Source of the DNA: an uncultured Lachnospiraceae bacterium
Lineage (GTDB): Bacteria; Bacillota; Clostridia; Lachnospirales; Lachnospiraceae
Direction of reading: 5' to 3'
DNA length: 64,000 nucleotides
Assembly (NCBI GenBank): GCA_947178145.1
Contig: CAMWXE010000016.1
Span: 1 to 64,000, forward strand
The notes under the pieces: model-generated
Told to the model about the DNA's origin: nothing
The model's input: the letters and a program-made list of their open reading frames with translations, nothing else
Databases searched by the model: none
Position numbers and translations under genes: made by a program
Shown: one piece after another, positions 52,049-60,100 of the stretch
Layout of the letters: the number at the start of each line of letters is the position of its first letter
Numbering within the stretch: the first letter of the stretch is position 1

Positions 52049-52102
52049 GGAATTGTGGAGGCAAATATTTGCAGATTGCGTGGAATCTGTCTTCACAGTT
52101 CC
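52049..52102. repeat. Shortened, diverged copy of the GGAACTG MITE family
   Basis: GGAATTGTGGAG ... TTCACAGTTCC with inner TGCAGATTGCG matches the 71-bp copy at 2026 in reverse orientation. TTA is on the left and TTG on the right. It sits in the leader between the LysR gene and the PLP enzyme, with its right end 25 bp before the start codon. Confidence 0.62.
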
Positions 52103-52127
52103 TTGCAGGAAGAAACGGGGGAGTATC

Positions 52128-53294
52128 ATGGCAAGGGGAATCGCGACGAGATGCCTGCATCTCGAGGAGGAAGAGGGGGACAACAGTAACTATGGAGCAG
52201 TCAGTTACCCGATTTACCAGACGGCGACTTATGCGCACTCAGGTGTGGGCAGGAGTACCGGATACGATTACAGCAGACTGCAGAACCCGACAAGGGAACA
52301 TCTGGAAAAAGTGGTGACAACACTGGAGAATGGAACGGACGCGCTGGCGCTGTCGTCGGGTATGGCGGCGGTTGCACTGATGATGGAGTTGTTCCGCCCG
52401 GGCGATCACCTGATTGTGGATGCAGATCTTTACGGTGGGAGTATCCGCCTGTTTCGCAATATTTCTGAGAAAAACGGCATCAGGTTCTCGAGTATGGACT
52501 GCTGTAAGGAAGATGTGGAGCGCTATATCAATGAAAATACGAAGGCAGTCTATATCGAGACGCCGACGAACCCGATGATGAACGTGACCGATATCGAGGC
52601 GCTTTCACGCATCACGAAAAAGCATCAGCTGCTGCTGATTGTCGACAATACATTTCTCTCGCCGTATTTCCAGAATCCGCTGGATCTGGGGGCGGATATC
52701 GTGGTACACAGCGGGACAAAATTTCTCGGCGGACATAACGACACGCTGGCTGGATTTCTGGTAACAAACAGGGCGGATATCAGCGAGCAGTTTCGTTTTT
52801 TGATCAAGACGACAGGCGCAGGGCTTGCGCCGTTTGACAGCTGGCTGATTCTGCGCGGCATCAAGACGCTGGGAATCCGCATGGAGTGCGCACAGAAAAA
52901 TGCCATCGCGATCGCGGAATGGCTGCAGGGACAAAAGGCTGTCACAAAGGTGATTTATCCGGGACTTCCCTCGCATCAGGGCTATGCAGTCATGAAGCGT
53001 CAGGCGAGAGGATTTGGCGCAATGATCACGTTTCAGGTTAAAAGCAGGGAGTTTGCCCTTGCAATTCTCGAGAACGTCAGAATGATCAAATTTGCGGAGA
53101 GTCTCGGCGGCGTGGAAACGCTGATCACTTATCCGTCGACGCAGACGCATGCGGACGTTCCAGAGGAGATTCGGGAGCGAAATGGGATTACGGAAAGGAC
53201 ATTGCGGCTCTCTGTCGGGATTGAGGATGTGAAAGATCTGACAGAGGAGCTTGATAGCGTTTTTAAGGCGGCAGAGGAGGATTTATATGGCTGA
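52128..53294 (+). CDS. Trans-sulfuration PLP enzyme (cystathionine gamma-synthase/gamma-lyase family)
   Basis: 388 aa Cys/Met metabolism PLP enzyme. The start at 52128 with GGGGGAG upstream is preferred over the track start at 52053. The PLP lysine is in VVHSGTKFLGGHND near residues 196-209, with YIETPTNPMM near 142, LIVDNTFLSPYFQ near 172 and the SLGGVETLITYPSTQTHADV C-terminal block. It makes or breaks cystathionine, or uses O-acylhomoserine; which one cannot be decided from sequence. It overlaps the MalY gene by 8 nt and is part of the sulfur operon. Confidence 0.9.
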   Translation: MARGIATRCLHLEEEEGDNSNYGAVSYPIYQTATYAHSGVGRSTGYDYSRLQNPTREHLEKVVTTLENGTDALALSSGMAAVALMMELFRPGDHLIVDADLYGGSIRLFRNISEKNGIRFSSMDCCKEDVERYINENTKAVYIETPTNPMMNVTDIEALSRITKKHQLLLIVDNTFLSPYFQNPLDLGADIVVHSGTKFLGGHNDTLAGFLVTNRADISEQFRFLIKTTGAGLAPFDSWLILRGIKTLGIRMECAQKNAIAIAEWLQGQKAVTKVIYPGLPSHQGYAVMKRQARGFGAMITFQVKSREFALAILENVRMIKFAESLGGVETLITYPSTQTHADVPEEIRERNGITERTLRLSVGIEDVKDLTEELDSVFKAAEEDLYG

Positions 53295-54483
53295 ACAGCT
53301 GCGTGAAAGAAACCTTGATTTTGACAGAGTGATCGACAGAAAGAATACAAGATGTATTAAATATGATTTTGCCGCGAGACGCGGAATGCCGGAGGATGTG
53401 CTGCCGCTGTGGGTGGCAGATATGGATTTTAAGACGTCCTCCTATGTTGAGGATGCGCTGGTTGAGGCGGCAAAACATGGAATCTATGGATACAGTGAGG
53501 TGCAGACGCCCTATTTTGAGATTGTGCGGGAATGGATGAGGCGGCATCACAACTGGGAGGTACAGGAGGAATGGCTGGTAAAGACGCCGGGTGTTGTATT
53601 TGCACTGGCGATGGCAGTGAAGGCATACACGCAGCCGGGGGACAGTGTACTGATTCAGCAGCCGGTTTATTATCCCTTTTCCGAGGTCATAGAGGACAAT
53701 GGGCGAAGGGTGGTCAGCAATACCTTATCTCCCGATGAGGACAACCGCTACCATATTGATTTTGAGGATTTTGAGAAAAAAATAGTGGAAGAGAAGATTG
53801 CGCTGTTTTTCCTGTGCAGTCCGCATAACCCGGTAGGAAGAGTGTGGACTGTGGAGGAACTGACAAAGCTTGGCGATCTCTGCGTGAAACACCATGTGAC
53901 AGTGGTCAGCGACGAGATTCATGGGGATTTTGTATTCAAAGGGGAGCATCATGTCTTTGCCGGATTGAAAAAAGAGTACGCAGATATCACGATCACATGT
54001 ACTTCGCCAAGCAAGACGTTCAACCTGGCGGGCATGATGATTTCGAACATTTTTATCCCGAACAGAGAACTGCGCCACCGCTTCCGCAAGGAACTGGACG
54101 CGGCGGGTATCAGTCAGCTTGGCGTGATGGGGCTGGCGGCGTGTGAGGCTGCCTATAGCAAAGGCGAGGAGTGGTATCAGGCAATGCGTGCTTATGTGGC
54201 GGACAATATAGAGTTTACCAGAACGTATGTGGCAGACAATCTGTCAGGTGTTCGTATGACAGAGCATGAAGGAACTTATCTGGTGTGGCTTGATTTCAGG
54301 GACACAGGACTCAGTGCTGATGCGTTGGAGACACTGATTGTTCACAAAGCAAGGCTATGGCTTGACAGCGGGGAAATTTTCGGCGAGAGCGGCAGAGGAT
54401 TCCAGCGTGTGAATGTGGCATGCCCGCGGAGTGTTTTGGAGGAAGCGCTGGAGCGAATCAGACAGGCGCTGGAGACAGTGTAA
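53287..54483 (+). CDS. MalY/PatB-family C-S beta-lyase (PLP aminotransferase fold)
   Basis: 398 aa. It starts at 53287 after AGAGGAGG, overlapping the previous gene. LPLWVADMDFKTSSYVEDAL near residues 37-56 is a signature of MalY/PatB proteins. The PLP lysine is in TSPSKTFNLAG near 240-250. PHNPVGRVWT and DEIHGDF are the other conserved blocks. PatB enzymes cleave cystathionine or cysteine to homocysteine, ammonia and pyruvate. Its position between the gamma-family enzyme and methionine-sulfoxide reductase supports a role in sulfur amino-acid interconversion. Confidence 0.9.
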   Translation: MAEQLRERNLDFDRVIDRKNTRCIKYDFAARRGMPEDVLPLWVADMDFKTSSYVEDALVEAAKHGIYGYSEVQTPYFEIVREWMRRHHNWEVQEEWLVKTPGVVFALAMAVKAYTQPGDSVLIQQPVYYPFSEVIEDNGRRVVSNTLSPDEDNRYHIDFEDFEKKIVEEKIALFFLCSPHNPVGRVWTVEELTKLGDLCVKHHVTVVSDEIHGDFVFKGEHHVFAGLKKEYADITITCTSPSKTFNLAGMMISNIFIPNRELRHRFRKELDAAGISQLGVMGLAACEAAYSKGEEWYQAMRAYVADNIEFTRTYVADNLSGVRMTEHEGTYLVWLDFRDTGLSADALETLIVHKARLWLDSGEIFGESGRGFQRVNVACPRSVLEEALERIRQALETV

Positions 54484-54497
54484 AACAGGAGGAAGGT

Positions 54498-54938
54498 ATG
54501 TATCAATTATTGACTGCACAGTTGAAATCTCTGACGGAAGACAATCTCTATTCGATTGCCAATCTCGCAAATGAGGCTGCACTGCTCTATGACAGTCTGG
54601 AACAGATTAACTGGGCAGGGTTCTATATCATGCAGGATGGAAAACTGATTCTGGGACCATTTCAGGGAAAGGCAGCCTGCACGCAGATCGCAGTCGGGAA
54701 GGGCGTCTGCGGCAGGGCAGCTGCTACAGGGGAGACACAGCGCGTCGATGATGTCCATCAGTTTGAGGGACATATTGCGTGTGACAGTGCCTCCAATTCC
54801 GAGATTGTCATACCGTTATACAAAAACGGGGAACTGTTCGGTGTTCTGGATATTGACAGCCCCATAACAGGACGGTTTTGCGAGGAGGACCAGACCGGTT
54901 TGGAGGCGTTTGCAAGAGCACTGGAACTGGCATTGTGA
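54498..54938 (+). CDS. msrC: Free methionine-(R)-sulfoxide reductase (GAF-type fRMsr)
   Basis: 146 aa GAF-domain enzyme that reduces free Met-(R)-sulfoxide. The three conserved Cys are in GKAACTQIAV near 62, GKGVCGRAAATGE near 72 and GHIACDSASNSEIVIP near 96; they form the active-site and resolving cysteines of this family. The start at 54498 has AGGAGGAAGG; the track start 54420 lies inside the PLP enzyme gene. Its place in the sulfur block, 15 nt after the C-S lyase, suggests repair and re-use of methionine imported by the MetNIQ system downstream. Confidence 0.92.
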   Translation: MYQLLTAQLKSLTEDNLYSIANLANEAALLYDSLEQINWAGFYIMQDGKLILGPFQGKAACTQIAVGKGVCGRAAATGETQRVDDVHQFEGHIACDSASNSEIVIPLYKNGELFGVLDIDSPITGRFCEEDQTGLEAFARALELAL

Positions 54939-54998
54939 AACCTTCCAGACATTGCAGAAAATGACAACAAATGGATAAAAAGACAGAAGCAAAAACGC

Positions 54999-55050
54999 TT
55001 GACTTTGAAAAAATATATGATATGCTTTTGTCAAATCATAGTAAAACTAT
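54999..55050 (+). promoter_or_regulatory. Promoter and LysR-type palindrome of metQNI
   Basis: -35 TTGACT (54999-55004), a 16-nt spacer and -10 TATGCT (55021-55026). A palindrome ATAGT-AAA-ACTAT (55038-55050) follows, similar to the TATAGTTT...ACTATA boxes of MetR/MtaR-type LysR regulators. The start at 55079 is preceded by AAAGGAGAGG. Confidence 0.6.
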
Positions 55051-55078
55051 AGTTAAAGTATGAAAAGGAGAGGATATT

Positions 55079-56026
55079 ATGAAAAAAAGTAAATTATTGG
55101 CATTGGGACTTGCAGCTGCAGCAATCGTAGGCGTTGCAGGCTGCGCTTCAACAGCTGGTTCATCCAGCGTGGAAAATGCTCAGGAAAGTCAGAGTGAAGC
55201 GGCTTTAGAAGCAGTTGTTTCTGAGACGGGGGCTTCGGAGACAGAACAGACAGCGTCAGGGCAGGTTCACGGGATTACGGCGCCGGATGGTGACGATAAC
55301 CATATTTCAATTGGGGTTACGCCGGTTCCTCATGCAGAGATCGTCAATGCTGTTGTCAAGGCGAAACTTGAGGAGGCAGGCTGGAATGTTGAAGTGGTGG
55401 AATTTAACGATTATGTGCAGCCCAATACTGCATTGGAGGACGGTGAGCTGGACGCAAACTATTTCCAGACAATCCGCTATCTTGAGGAGCAGAATTCCGG
55501 GAGAGGGCTTCACCTTGTGGCGGTGGCAGGAATTCATCTGGAGCCGATGGGATTCTACTCGTCTGGTATTGATTCCGTGGACAGCCTCGCAGATGGCTCG
55601 TCGATATCGATTCCAAATGATAGCTCCAATGGGTCCAGGGCACTAAAACTGCTGGCGGACAATGGTCTGATCACGCTTAGCGATACGGAGGATCTGTACG
55701 ATTTGACACATATCGCAGAAAACCCGCATGATTTTGAGTTTGTGGAGCTGGATGCGGCAAATCTTGCGAGATCACTCGACGATGTGGAGGCGTCTGTCAT
55801 CAACGGAAACTATGCGCTGGAAGCCGGATTAAATCCATCCGCAGACGCGCTGTTTGCAGAGCAGGCCGACAGCGATGAGAGCTACAAGTACATCAATTAT
55901 CTGGTTGTCAAGGAAGGAAATGAGGAGACGGCGAAGACAAAGGCGCTCACAGAGGCGCTGCAGAGCGAGGACGTCAAGTCATACATAGAGGAGAACTATC
56001 AGGGCTCTGTGATCGCGGCTTTTTAG
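55079..56026 (+). CDS. metQ: Methionine ABC transporter substrate-binding lipoprotein
   Basis: 315 aa. The signal peptide with lipobox VAGC gives Cys22. After an acidic Ser/Glu-rich linker of about 40 residues the NlpA/MetQ fold starts at SIGVTPVPHAEIVNAVVKAK near 80. FNDYVQPNTALEDGELDANY near 107, then FQT, is the family's D-methionine-binding segment, and VSIPNDSSNGSRALKLLADN-like ISIPNDSSNGSRALKLLADN follows near 178. It binds L- or D-methionine or related sulfur compounds for the MetN-MetI pair next to it. AAAGGAGAGG lies before the ATG. Confidence 0.92.
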   Translation: MKKSKLLALGLAAAAIVGVAGCASTAGSSSVENAQESQSEAALEAVVSETGASETEQTASGQVHGITAPDGDDNHISIGVTPVPHAEIVNAVVKAKLEEAGWNVEVVEFNDYVQPNTALEDGELDANYFQTIRYLEEQNSGRGLHLVAVAGIHLEPMGFYSSGIDSVDSLADGSSISIPNDSSNGSRALKLLADNGLITLSDTEDLYDLTHIAENPHDFEFVELDAANLARSLDDVEASVINGNYALEAGLNPSADALFAEQADSDESYKYINYLVVKEGNEETAKTKALTEALQSEDVKSYIEENYQGSVIAAF

Positions 56027-56048
56027 GAAATGGGCAGGAGTTGGTTTG

Positions 56049-57017
56049 ATGATTAAAATTCAGAATCTAAGTAAAAAATATGACAATCTGACGGTATTAA
56101 AAGATATCTCTTTGGAAATAAACCAAGGAGATATCTTTGGTATTATCGGTCAGAGCGGCGCCGGGAAGTCCACGCTCCTGCGCTGTATCAATGGGCTGGA
56201 ACCTTATGACGAGGGCTCTATCACGATTGAAGGGAAAGAAATCGCATCGCTGGGGAAACAGGAGCTTCACAGGATGCAGAGCCGTATGGGCATGATCTTT
56301 CAAAACTTTCATCTGCTCAATCGTCTGAACGTTTACGACAATGTGGCACTGCCGCTGCAGTTTTGGGGAAAGAAGAAGAATGCGCCTGAGAGCAGGGAGA
56401 AGATTCTGCATCTGTTGAAGCTGGTGGGACTGGAGGACCGCATAAAGAGCAAGCCAGGTCAGCTGAGCGGCGGGCAGAAGCAGAGGGTGGCTATCGCGCG
56501 GGCGCTGGTGCTGGACCCGCAGATTTTACTGTGTGATGAAGCGACTTCCGCGCTGGATCCGCAGATCACAAAGGACATTCTGACCCTTTTGTCACAAATC
56601 AACCGGGAGATGAATATCACGATCGTGATGGTCACGCACCAGATGGAGGTAGTCAAGGAAATCTGCACGAAGATGGCATATATCGAAAACGGCGAGAGCA
56701 TTGCTGTCGGCAGACCGGAAGAGCTTTTTGTGGCGCCCAATTCTCCGATCAAAAGTTTTGTGCGCGACGTGTCGGAATTTCTTCCGCAGACGGGCATCAA
56801 TATCAGGCTGTATTTTAATAACGATGCGACGGCGGAGGACAGTGTGATCACCAAGATGGCAAGAGAACTGGATGTCAATTTTGCGATCTGTGACGGTAAG
56901 TTGGAGAATTATCATGGCACGATCATGGGAAGTCTGGCAATCAATGTGAGCGGGGAGAATCAGGAAGCAGTCACATCCTATCTGAGCCAGAAAAATATTC
57001 CGTGGGAGTATGCATGA
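56049..57017 (+). CDS. metN: Methionine ABC transporter ATP-binding protein
   Basis: 322 aa. Walker A is GQSGAGKST (residues 34-42), signature LSGGQKQRVAIARAL near 138, Walker B ILLCDEATSALD near 161, and the H-loop VMVTHQME. The C-terminal NIL (ACT-like) domain, NIRLYFNNDATAEDSVITKM ... LAINVSGENQEAVTSYLSQK, is the methionine-sensing module that gives trans-inhibition in MetN. ATG 56049 (not the TTG three bases earlier) follows GCAGGAG. It is encoded 22 bp after metQ. Confidence 0.93.
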   Translation: MIKIQNLSKKYDNLTVLKDISLEINQGDIFGIIGQSGAGKSTLLRCINGLEPYDEGSITIEGKEIASLGKQELHRMQSRMGMIFQNFHLLNRLNVYDNVALPLQFWGKKKNAPESREKILHLLKLVGLEDRIKSKPGQLSGGQKQRVAIARALVLDPQILLCDEATSALDPQITKDILTLLSQINREMNITIVMVTHQMEVVKEICTKMAYIENGESIAVGRPEELFVAPNSPIKSFVRDVSEFLPQTGINIRLYFNNDATAEDSVITKMARELDVNFAICDGKLENYHGTIMGSLAINVSGENQEAVTSYLSQKNIPWEYA

Positions 57018-57045
57018 GTGGGACAGGACAGGAGGGAATCTTTCT

Positions 57046-57681
57046 ATGTGGAACATTATAACAAAGGCAGCAGGACAGACTGTTTATATGGTGGCAGGCT
57101 CCACGCTGTTTTCTGTGATACTTGGTTTTATACCGGCAATGATACTGACGCTGACTGCGCCAGATGGGCTTAGGCCAAACAGACTGATCTATGGAATACT
57201 TGATGCGATTGTCAATATTTTCCGGAGTTTTCCGTTTGTCATTCTGATGGTGATCATTATTCCGTTTACCAGACTGATCGCGGGGAAATCAATCGGGACA
57301 AAGGCGGCGCTTGTGCCGCTGACAGTGAGTGCGATTCCTTTTGTCGCGAGAGTGATCGAGACAGCTCTCCGGGGAGTTGACAGTGGACTGATTGAAGCGG
57401 CGCGGTCCTTTGGTGCCAGCGATGCGCAGATTATCCGGCGCGTGTATCTGAAAGAAGCATTTCCCGGCATCATATCAGGTATCACACTCACCATGATCAA
57501 CCTGATCGGTTACAGTGCCATGGGAGGCGCCATCGGCGCAGGCGGTTTGGGTGATGTGGCGATCCGGTATGGCTATCAGGCATATAAAATACCGTATCTG
57601 GTCGTAACCAGCATTATTCTGATCGTTTTTGTGCAGGTGATACAGAGCGTTGGGAATCTGCTGTACAAAAAGCTGATGTGA
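57046..57681 (+). CDS. metI: Methionine ABC transporter permease
   Basis: 211 aa permease with five probable membrane helices. The EAA loop is visible in LIEAARSFGASDAQIIRRVY near residues 121-140, and FRSFPFVILMVIIIPFTRLI near 65-84 is a MetI signature. The start at 57046 (MWNIITKAAGQTVYMVAGST) is preferred; AGGAGGGAATC lies about 10 nt upstream. It follows metN by 28 bp and completes the first MetQNI importer. Confidence 0.92.
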   Translation: MWNIITKAAGQTVYMVAGSTLFSVILGFIPAMILTLTAPDGLRPNRLIYGILDAIVNIFRSFPFVILMVIIIPFTRLIAGKSIGTKAALVPLTVSAIPFVARVIETALRGVDSGLIEAARSFGASDAQIIRRVYLKEAFPGIISGITLTMINLIGYSAMGGAIGAGGLGDVAIRYGYQAYKIPYLVVTSIILIVFVQVIQSVGNLLYKKLM

Positions 57682-57826
57682 TAAATAGGAGACGAAAACC
57701 ATGGGAAGCATGGTGCAGCGACAGAAAGGAGCAGGGCAGCGGGGGTTGAGCCGATGGAGATAGAGGATTAGGAATAAACTATTATAGATAGAAGGCAAAA
57801 GCGATAACCATATTTGTGAAAGTCTG

Positions 57827-57891
57827 TTGACAGGATAAATGTGGCAGTGTATAATATAAAACATATTATTCCTACTATAAAAGTAGGAATA
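57827..57891 (+). promoter_or_regulatory. Consensus promoter and palindrome of the second met/cysteine operon
   Basis: -35 TTGACA (57827-57832), a 17-nt spacer with TGTG, and -10 TATAAT (57850-57855). A perfect 10-bp inverted repeat TATTCCTACT / AGTAGGAATA (57867-57891, 5-nt centre) starts about 11 nt after the -10, so it overlaps the start of transcription. Such a palindrome would be suitable for a dimeric repressor, for example of the Rrf2 family, but the regulator is unknown. Confidence 0.75.
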
Positions 57892-57916
57892 GAGATGCGA
57901 GGAAAGGAGAAAACAT

Positions 57917-58021
57917 ATGAAAGGAAAAAGGATCGTTGTTAAGACAAGAAACAATATGTGCTGTTGCTGTCAGACTATATGGAAGAATATGGTTTCCTTT
58001 TCCTGTGCAATATGCGTCTAG
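57917..58021 (+). CDS. Cysteine-rich leader peptide (putative attenuator peptide)
   Basis: 34-codon ORF: ATG after AAAGGAG (7 nt spacing), then NNMCCCCQ with four consecutive Cys codons (TGC TGT TGC TGT, positions 15-18) and further Cys at 30 and 33, six Cys in 34. The stop TAG is 20 nt before a Rho-independent terminator at 58042. The peptide begins MKGKRIVVKTRNN, basic and without other features. The arrangement is that of an amino-acid attenuation leader, where ribosome stalling on Cys codons at low Cys-tRNA would favour an antiterminator. It was too short for the ORF track. It governs metN-metI-metQ-M20 downstream. Confidence 0.75.
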   Translation: MKGKRIVVKTRNNMCCCCQTIWKNMVSFSCAICV

Positions 58022-58041
58022 CTTACAAAATCACAGTGTAG

Positions 58042-58075
58042 GCAGTTGTCATATGTGTATGGCAGCTGCTTTTTT
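58042..58075 (+). terminator. Rho-independent terminator in the leader (attenuator)
   Basis: GCAGTTGTCATA (58042-58053) pairs with TATGGCAGCTGC (58058-58069), with two G-U pairs, around loop TGTG, and TTTTTT follows directly (58070-58075). It lies between the leader peptide stop and metN, 138 nt before the metN start. The Cys-codon segment GCTGTTGCTGTC can pair with the GGCAG parts of the stem, so an alternative fold is possible. Confidence 0.8.
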
Positions 58076-58212
58076 CTTGCATAGGTCATAATTGCTTTGG
58101 AAACTGATATTGGACAAAATACAGGCAATACGAAAAGTTATCACAAAACAGTTCCTTGTATGCGGCAAAACAGTGTGGGCAATAAGATATTGCCAAGGAG
58201 GAGAAAAAAGTT

Positions 58213-59304
58213 ATGATAGAATTCAGAAATGTGAGTAAGGACTTTGAGGCGAAAGACAGAAAGGTGCATGCATTAAAAAATGTGACACTGAAAATTGAAA
58301 AGGGTGACATCTATGGAATCATAGGTTTCTCGGGAGCTGGGAAATCAACCCTGCTGCGCGCCATCAATGCATTGGAAAAGCCGGATGCAGGAGCGGTGCT
58401 CATCGATGGCGAGGATATCCATCAACTTCCGGCGAAGGCTTTGCGGGCAAAACGCAAGCAGATCGGAATGATTTTCCAGCAGTTTAATCTGCTGGAGACA
58501 AAGACGGTCTATGAAAATATCGCGCTTCCGCTCAAATTAAACAAGGTTCCAAAGAGTCAGATCCGCAAAAAGGTGGAGGAGATTCTGGAATTTGTGGAAC
58601 TCTCGGATAAGCGGGACGCCTATCCGTCAAAGCTGTCAGGCGGGCAGAAACAGCGTGTCGGCATTGCGCGGGCGCTGGCAACGGAACCATCTGTTTTGTT
58701 GAGTGATGAGGCGACAAGCGCACTTGATCCAAAGACGACAACTGCCATTCTGCAGCTGCTCAAAAAGATCAACCGCGAGCTGCACATTACGATTGTGCTG
58801 ATCACACACGAGATGAATGTGATTCAAAGCGTATGTAATCATGTGGCGGTGATGGAGAATGGCGAGATTGTGGAAAAAGGCGATGTGATTGATGTGTTCA
58901 GTGAGCCGAAGGAGCTTATCACAAAGAATTTTGTAAAGACGGTTATCCCGGACAGTGTTCCTGAAAAACTGATCAGAAGTATTCAGAACGATACAAGAAA
59001 TTACAACATACTGCGTCTGAAATTTTTGAATTCCGACAGCACAGAGTCGGTGCTTGCAGCAATCAACAAGCGATATGATGTGGAGACGAATATTTTGTTT
59101 GCCAATATCAGTGAAATACAGGAGACCATCCTTGGTATTATCATAGTGCAGGTGATAGGAAGTCCTGCTGAAATCAATAAGGCACAGTCGTATCTCAGGG
59201 CACAGAAAGTCGGCTATCAGGAAGTCGGTCTCGGAGAAGCAGAAGCACCGCTCTATGCGCCAGATAAATCAAAGGAATATGTGACGGATATCGTACCTGC
59301 ATAG
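58213..59304 (+). CDS. metN: MetN-like ABC transporter ATP-binding protein (second set)
   Basis: 363 aa. Walker A is GFSGAGKST (residues 38-46), signature LSGGQKQRVGIARAL, Walker B VLLSDEATSALD, H-loop LITHEMN. A C-terminal NIL-like domain (RSIQNDTRNYNILRLKFLNS onwards) is present, followed by a 20-residue tail not seen in the first MetN. AAGGAGGAG lies before the ATG and is preceded by a small hairpin GGCAAT / ATTGCC (58178-58194) that may affect access. It is the first gene after the cysteine attenuator, so it may import a cysteine-related substrate rather than methionine. Confidence 0.9.
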   Translation: MIEFRNVSKDFEAKDRKVHALKNVTLKIEKGDIYGIIGFSGAGKSTLLRAINALEKPDAGAVLIDGEDIHQLPAKALRAKRKQIGMIFQQFNLLETKTVYENIALPLKLNKVPKSQIRKKVEEILEFVELSDKRDAYPSKLSGGQKQRVGIARALATEPSVLLSDEATSALDPKTTTAILQLLKKINRELHITIVLITHEMNVIQSVCNHVAVMENGEIVEKGDVIDVFSEPKELITKNFVKTVIPDSVPEKLIRSIQNDTRNYNILRLKFLNSDSTESVLAAINKRYDVETNILFANISEIQETILGIIIVQVIGSPAEINKAQSYLRAQKVGYQEVGLGEAEAPLYAPDKSKEYVTDIVPA

Positions 59305-59391
59305 AAAGGAAGTGGCAGAGGGAACTGGAACAAAATATCCGCCTGCTGCATCAGCCGGTCCTGATGCACAACAGAGAAATGGAGGAATATT

Positions 59392-60069
59392 ATGAAAGAA
59401 TTGATTGAAAGTTTTTTAGGAATACCATTGAGCAAAATCAGTGTTTCCATCAGCGAGACATTATATATGGTGAGCATTGCATTGATAATCGGCGCAATAC
59501 TGGCATTTATCATATCGATTGTGCTGATTTTTACCAGAAAGGGAGGACTGTATCAGAACACGGTTGTCTATAATCTCATTAACATTATCATCAATGTGAT
59601 ACGAAGCACGCCGTTTGTCGTTCTGCTGATTGCCGTGATGCCATTGACAAAGGCGCTCATCGGAACACGGATCGGACCGACTGCAGCGATTGTGCCGCTG
59701 ACGATCTATATCGTGCCGTTTCTGTCGCGTCTGATGGAGAACTCACTGCTCGATACCGGGAAAGGAATCCTGGAGGCAGCGCAGTCCATGGGAGCGACAT
59801 TCTGGCAGATTATTTTTTACTTTATCCTGCCGGAGTCCAAAGGTTCCCTGATTCTGTCGCTGACTACAGGAATCGTAGGTCTGATTGGTGCCAGTGCGAT
59901 GGCAGGATACATAGGAGGCGGTGGCATAGGAAGTCTTGTGCTGAATTACGGATACAACAGATTTAACTTTGAGTTGATGTATTCACTCGTAATCCTACTG
60001 ATTATTGTGACACAGGTCGTGCAGTCTCTGGGAAACAGCTTAGCCCAACGGGCAAGAAAAAATAATTAA
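59392..60069 (+). CDS. metI: MetI-like ABC transporter permease (second set)
   Basis: 225 aa with five probable membrane helices. The MetI block appears in IRSTPFVVLLIAVMPLTKAL near residues 62-81, and the EAA loop in GILEAAQSMGATFWQIIFYF near 121-140. It starts MKELIESFLGIPLSKISVSI after GGAGGAA. It pairs with the preceding MetN-like ATPase (87 bp gap) and the following MetQ-like binding protein (31 bp gap). Similarity with MetI at 57046 is clear but diverged, so this is not a recent duplication. Confidence 0.9.
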   Translation: MKELIESFLGIPLSKISVSISETLYMVSIALIIGAILAFIISIVLIFTRKGGLYQNTVVYNLINIIINVIRSTPFVVLLIAVMPLTKALIGTRIGPTAAIVPLTIYIVPFLSRLMENSLLDTGKGILEAAQSMGATFWQIIFYFILPESKGSLILSLTTGIVGLIGASAMAGYIGGGGIGSLVLNYGYNRFNFELMYSLVILLIIVTQVVQSLGNSLAQRARKNN

Positions 60070-60100
60070 GAAATGGTATCAGAAAGAATGGAGGATTATT

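Noticed and set aside
57701-57763. 20-codon ORF after metI (ATG with AGGAGA upstream)
   Set aside because: No recognisable feature or terminator follows it; kept out because nothing beyond a start signal supports it.
54938-58213. SAM riboswitch (S-box) or T-box before the met genes
   Set aside because: No T-box TGG-containing box or S-box core was recognisable; the leader before the second set is explained by the Cys ORF and terminator.
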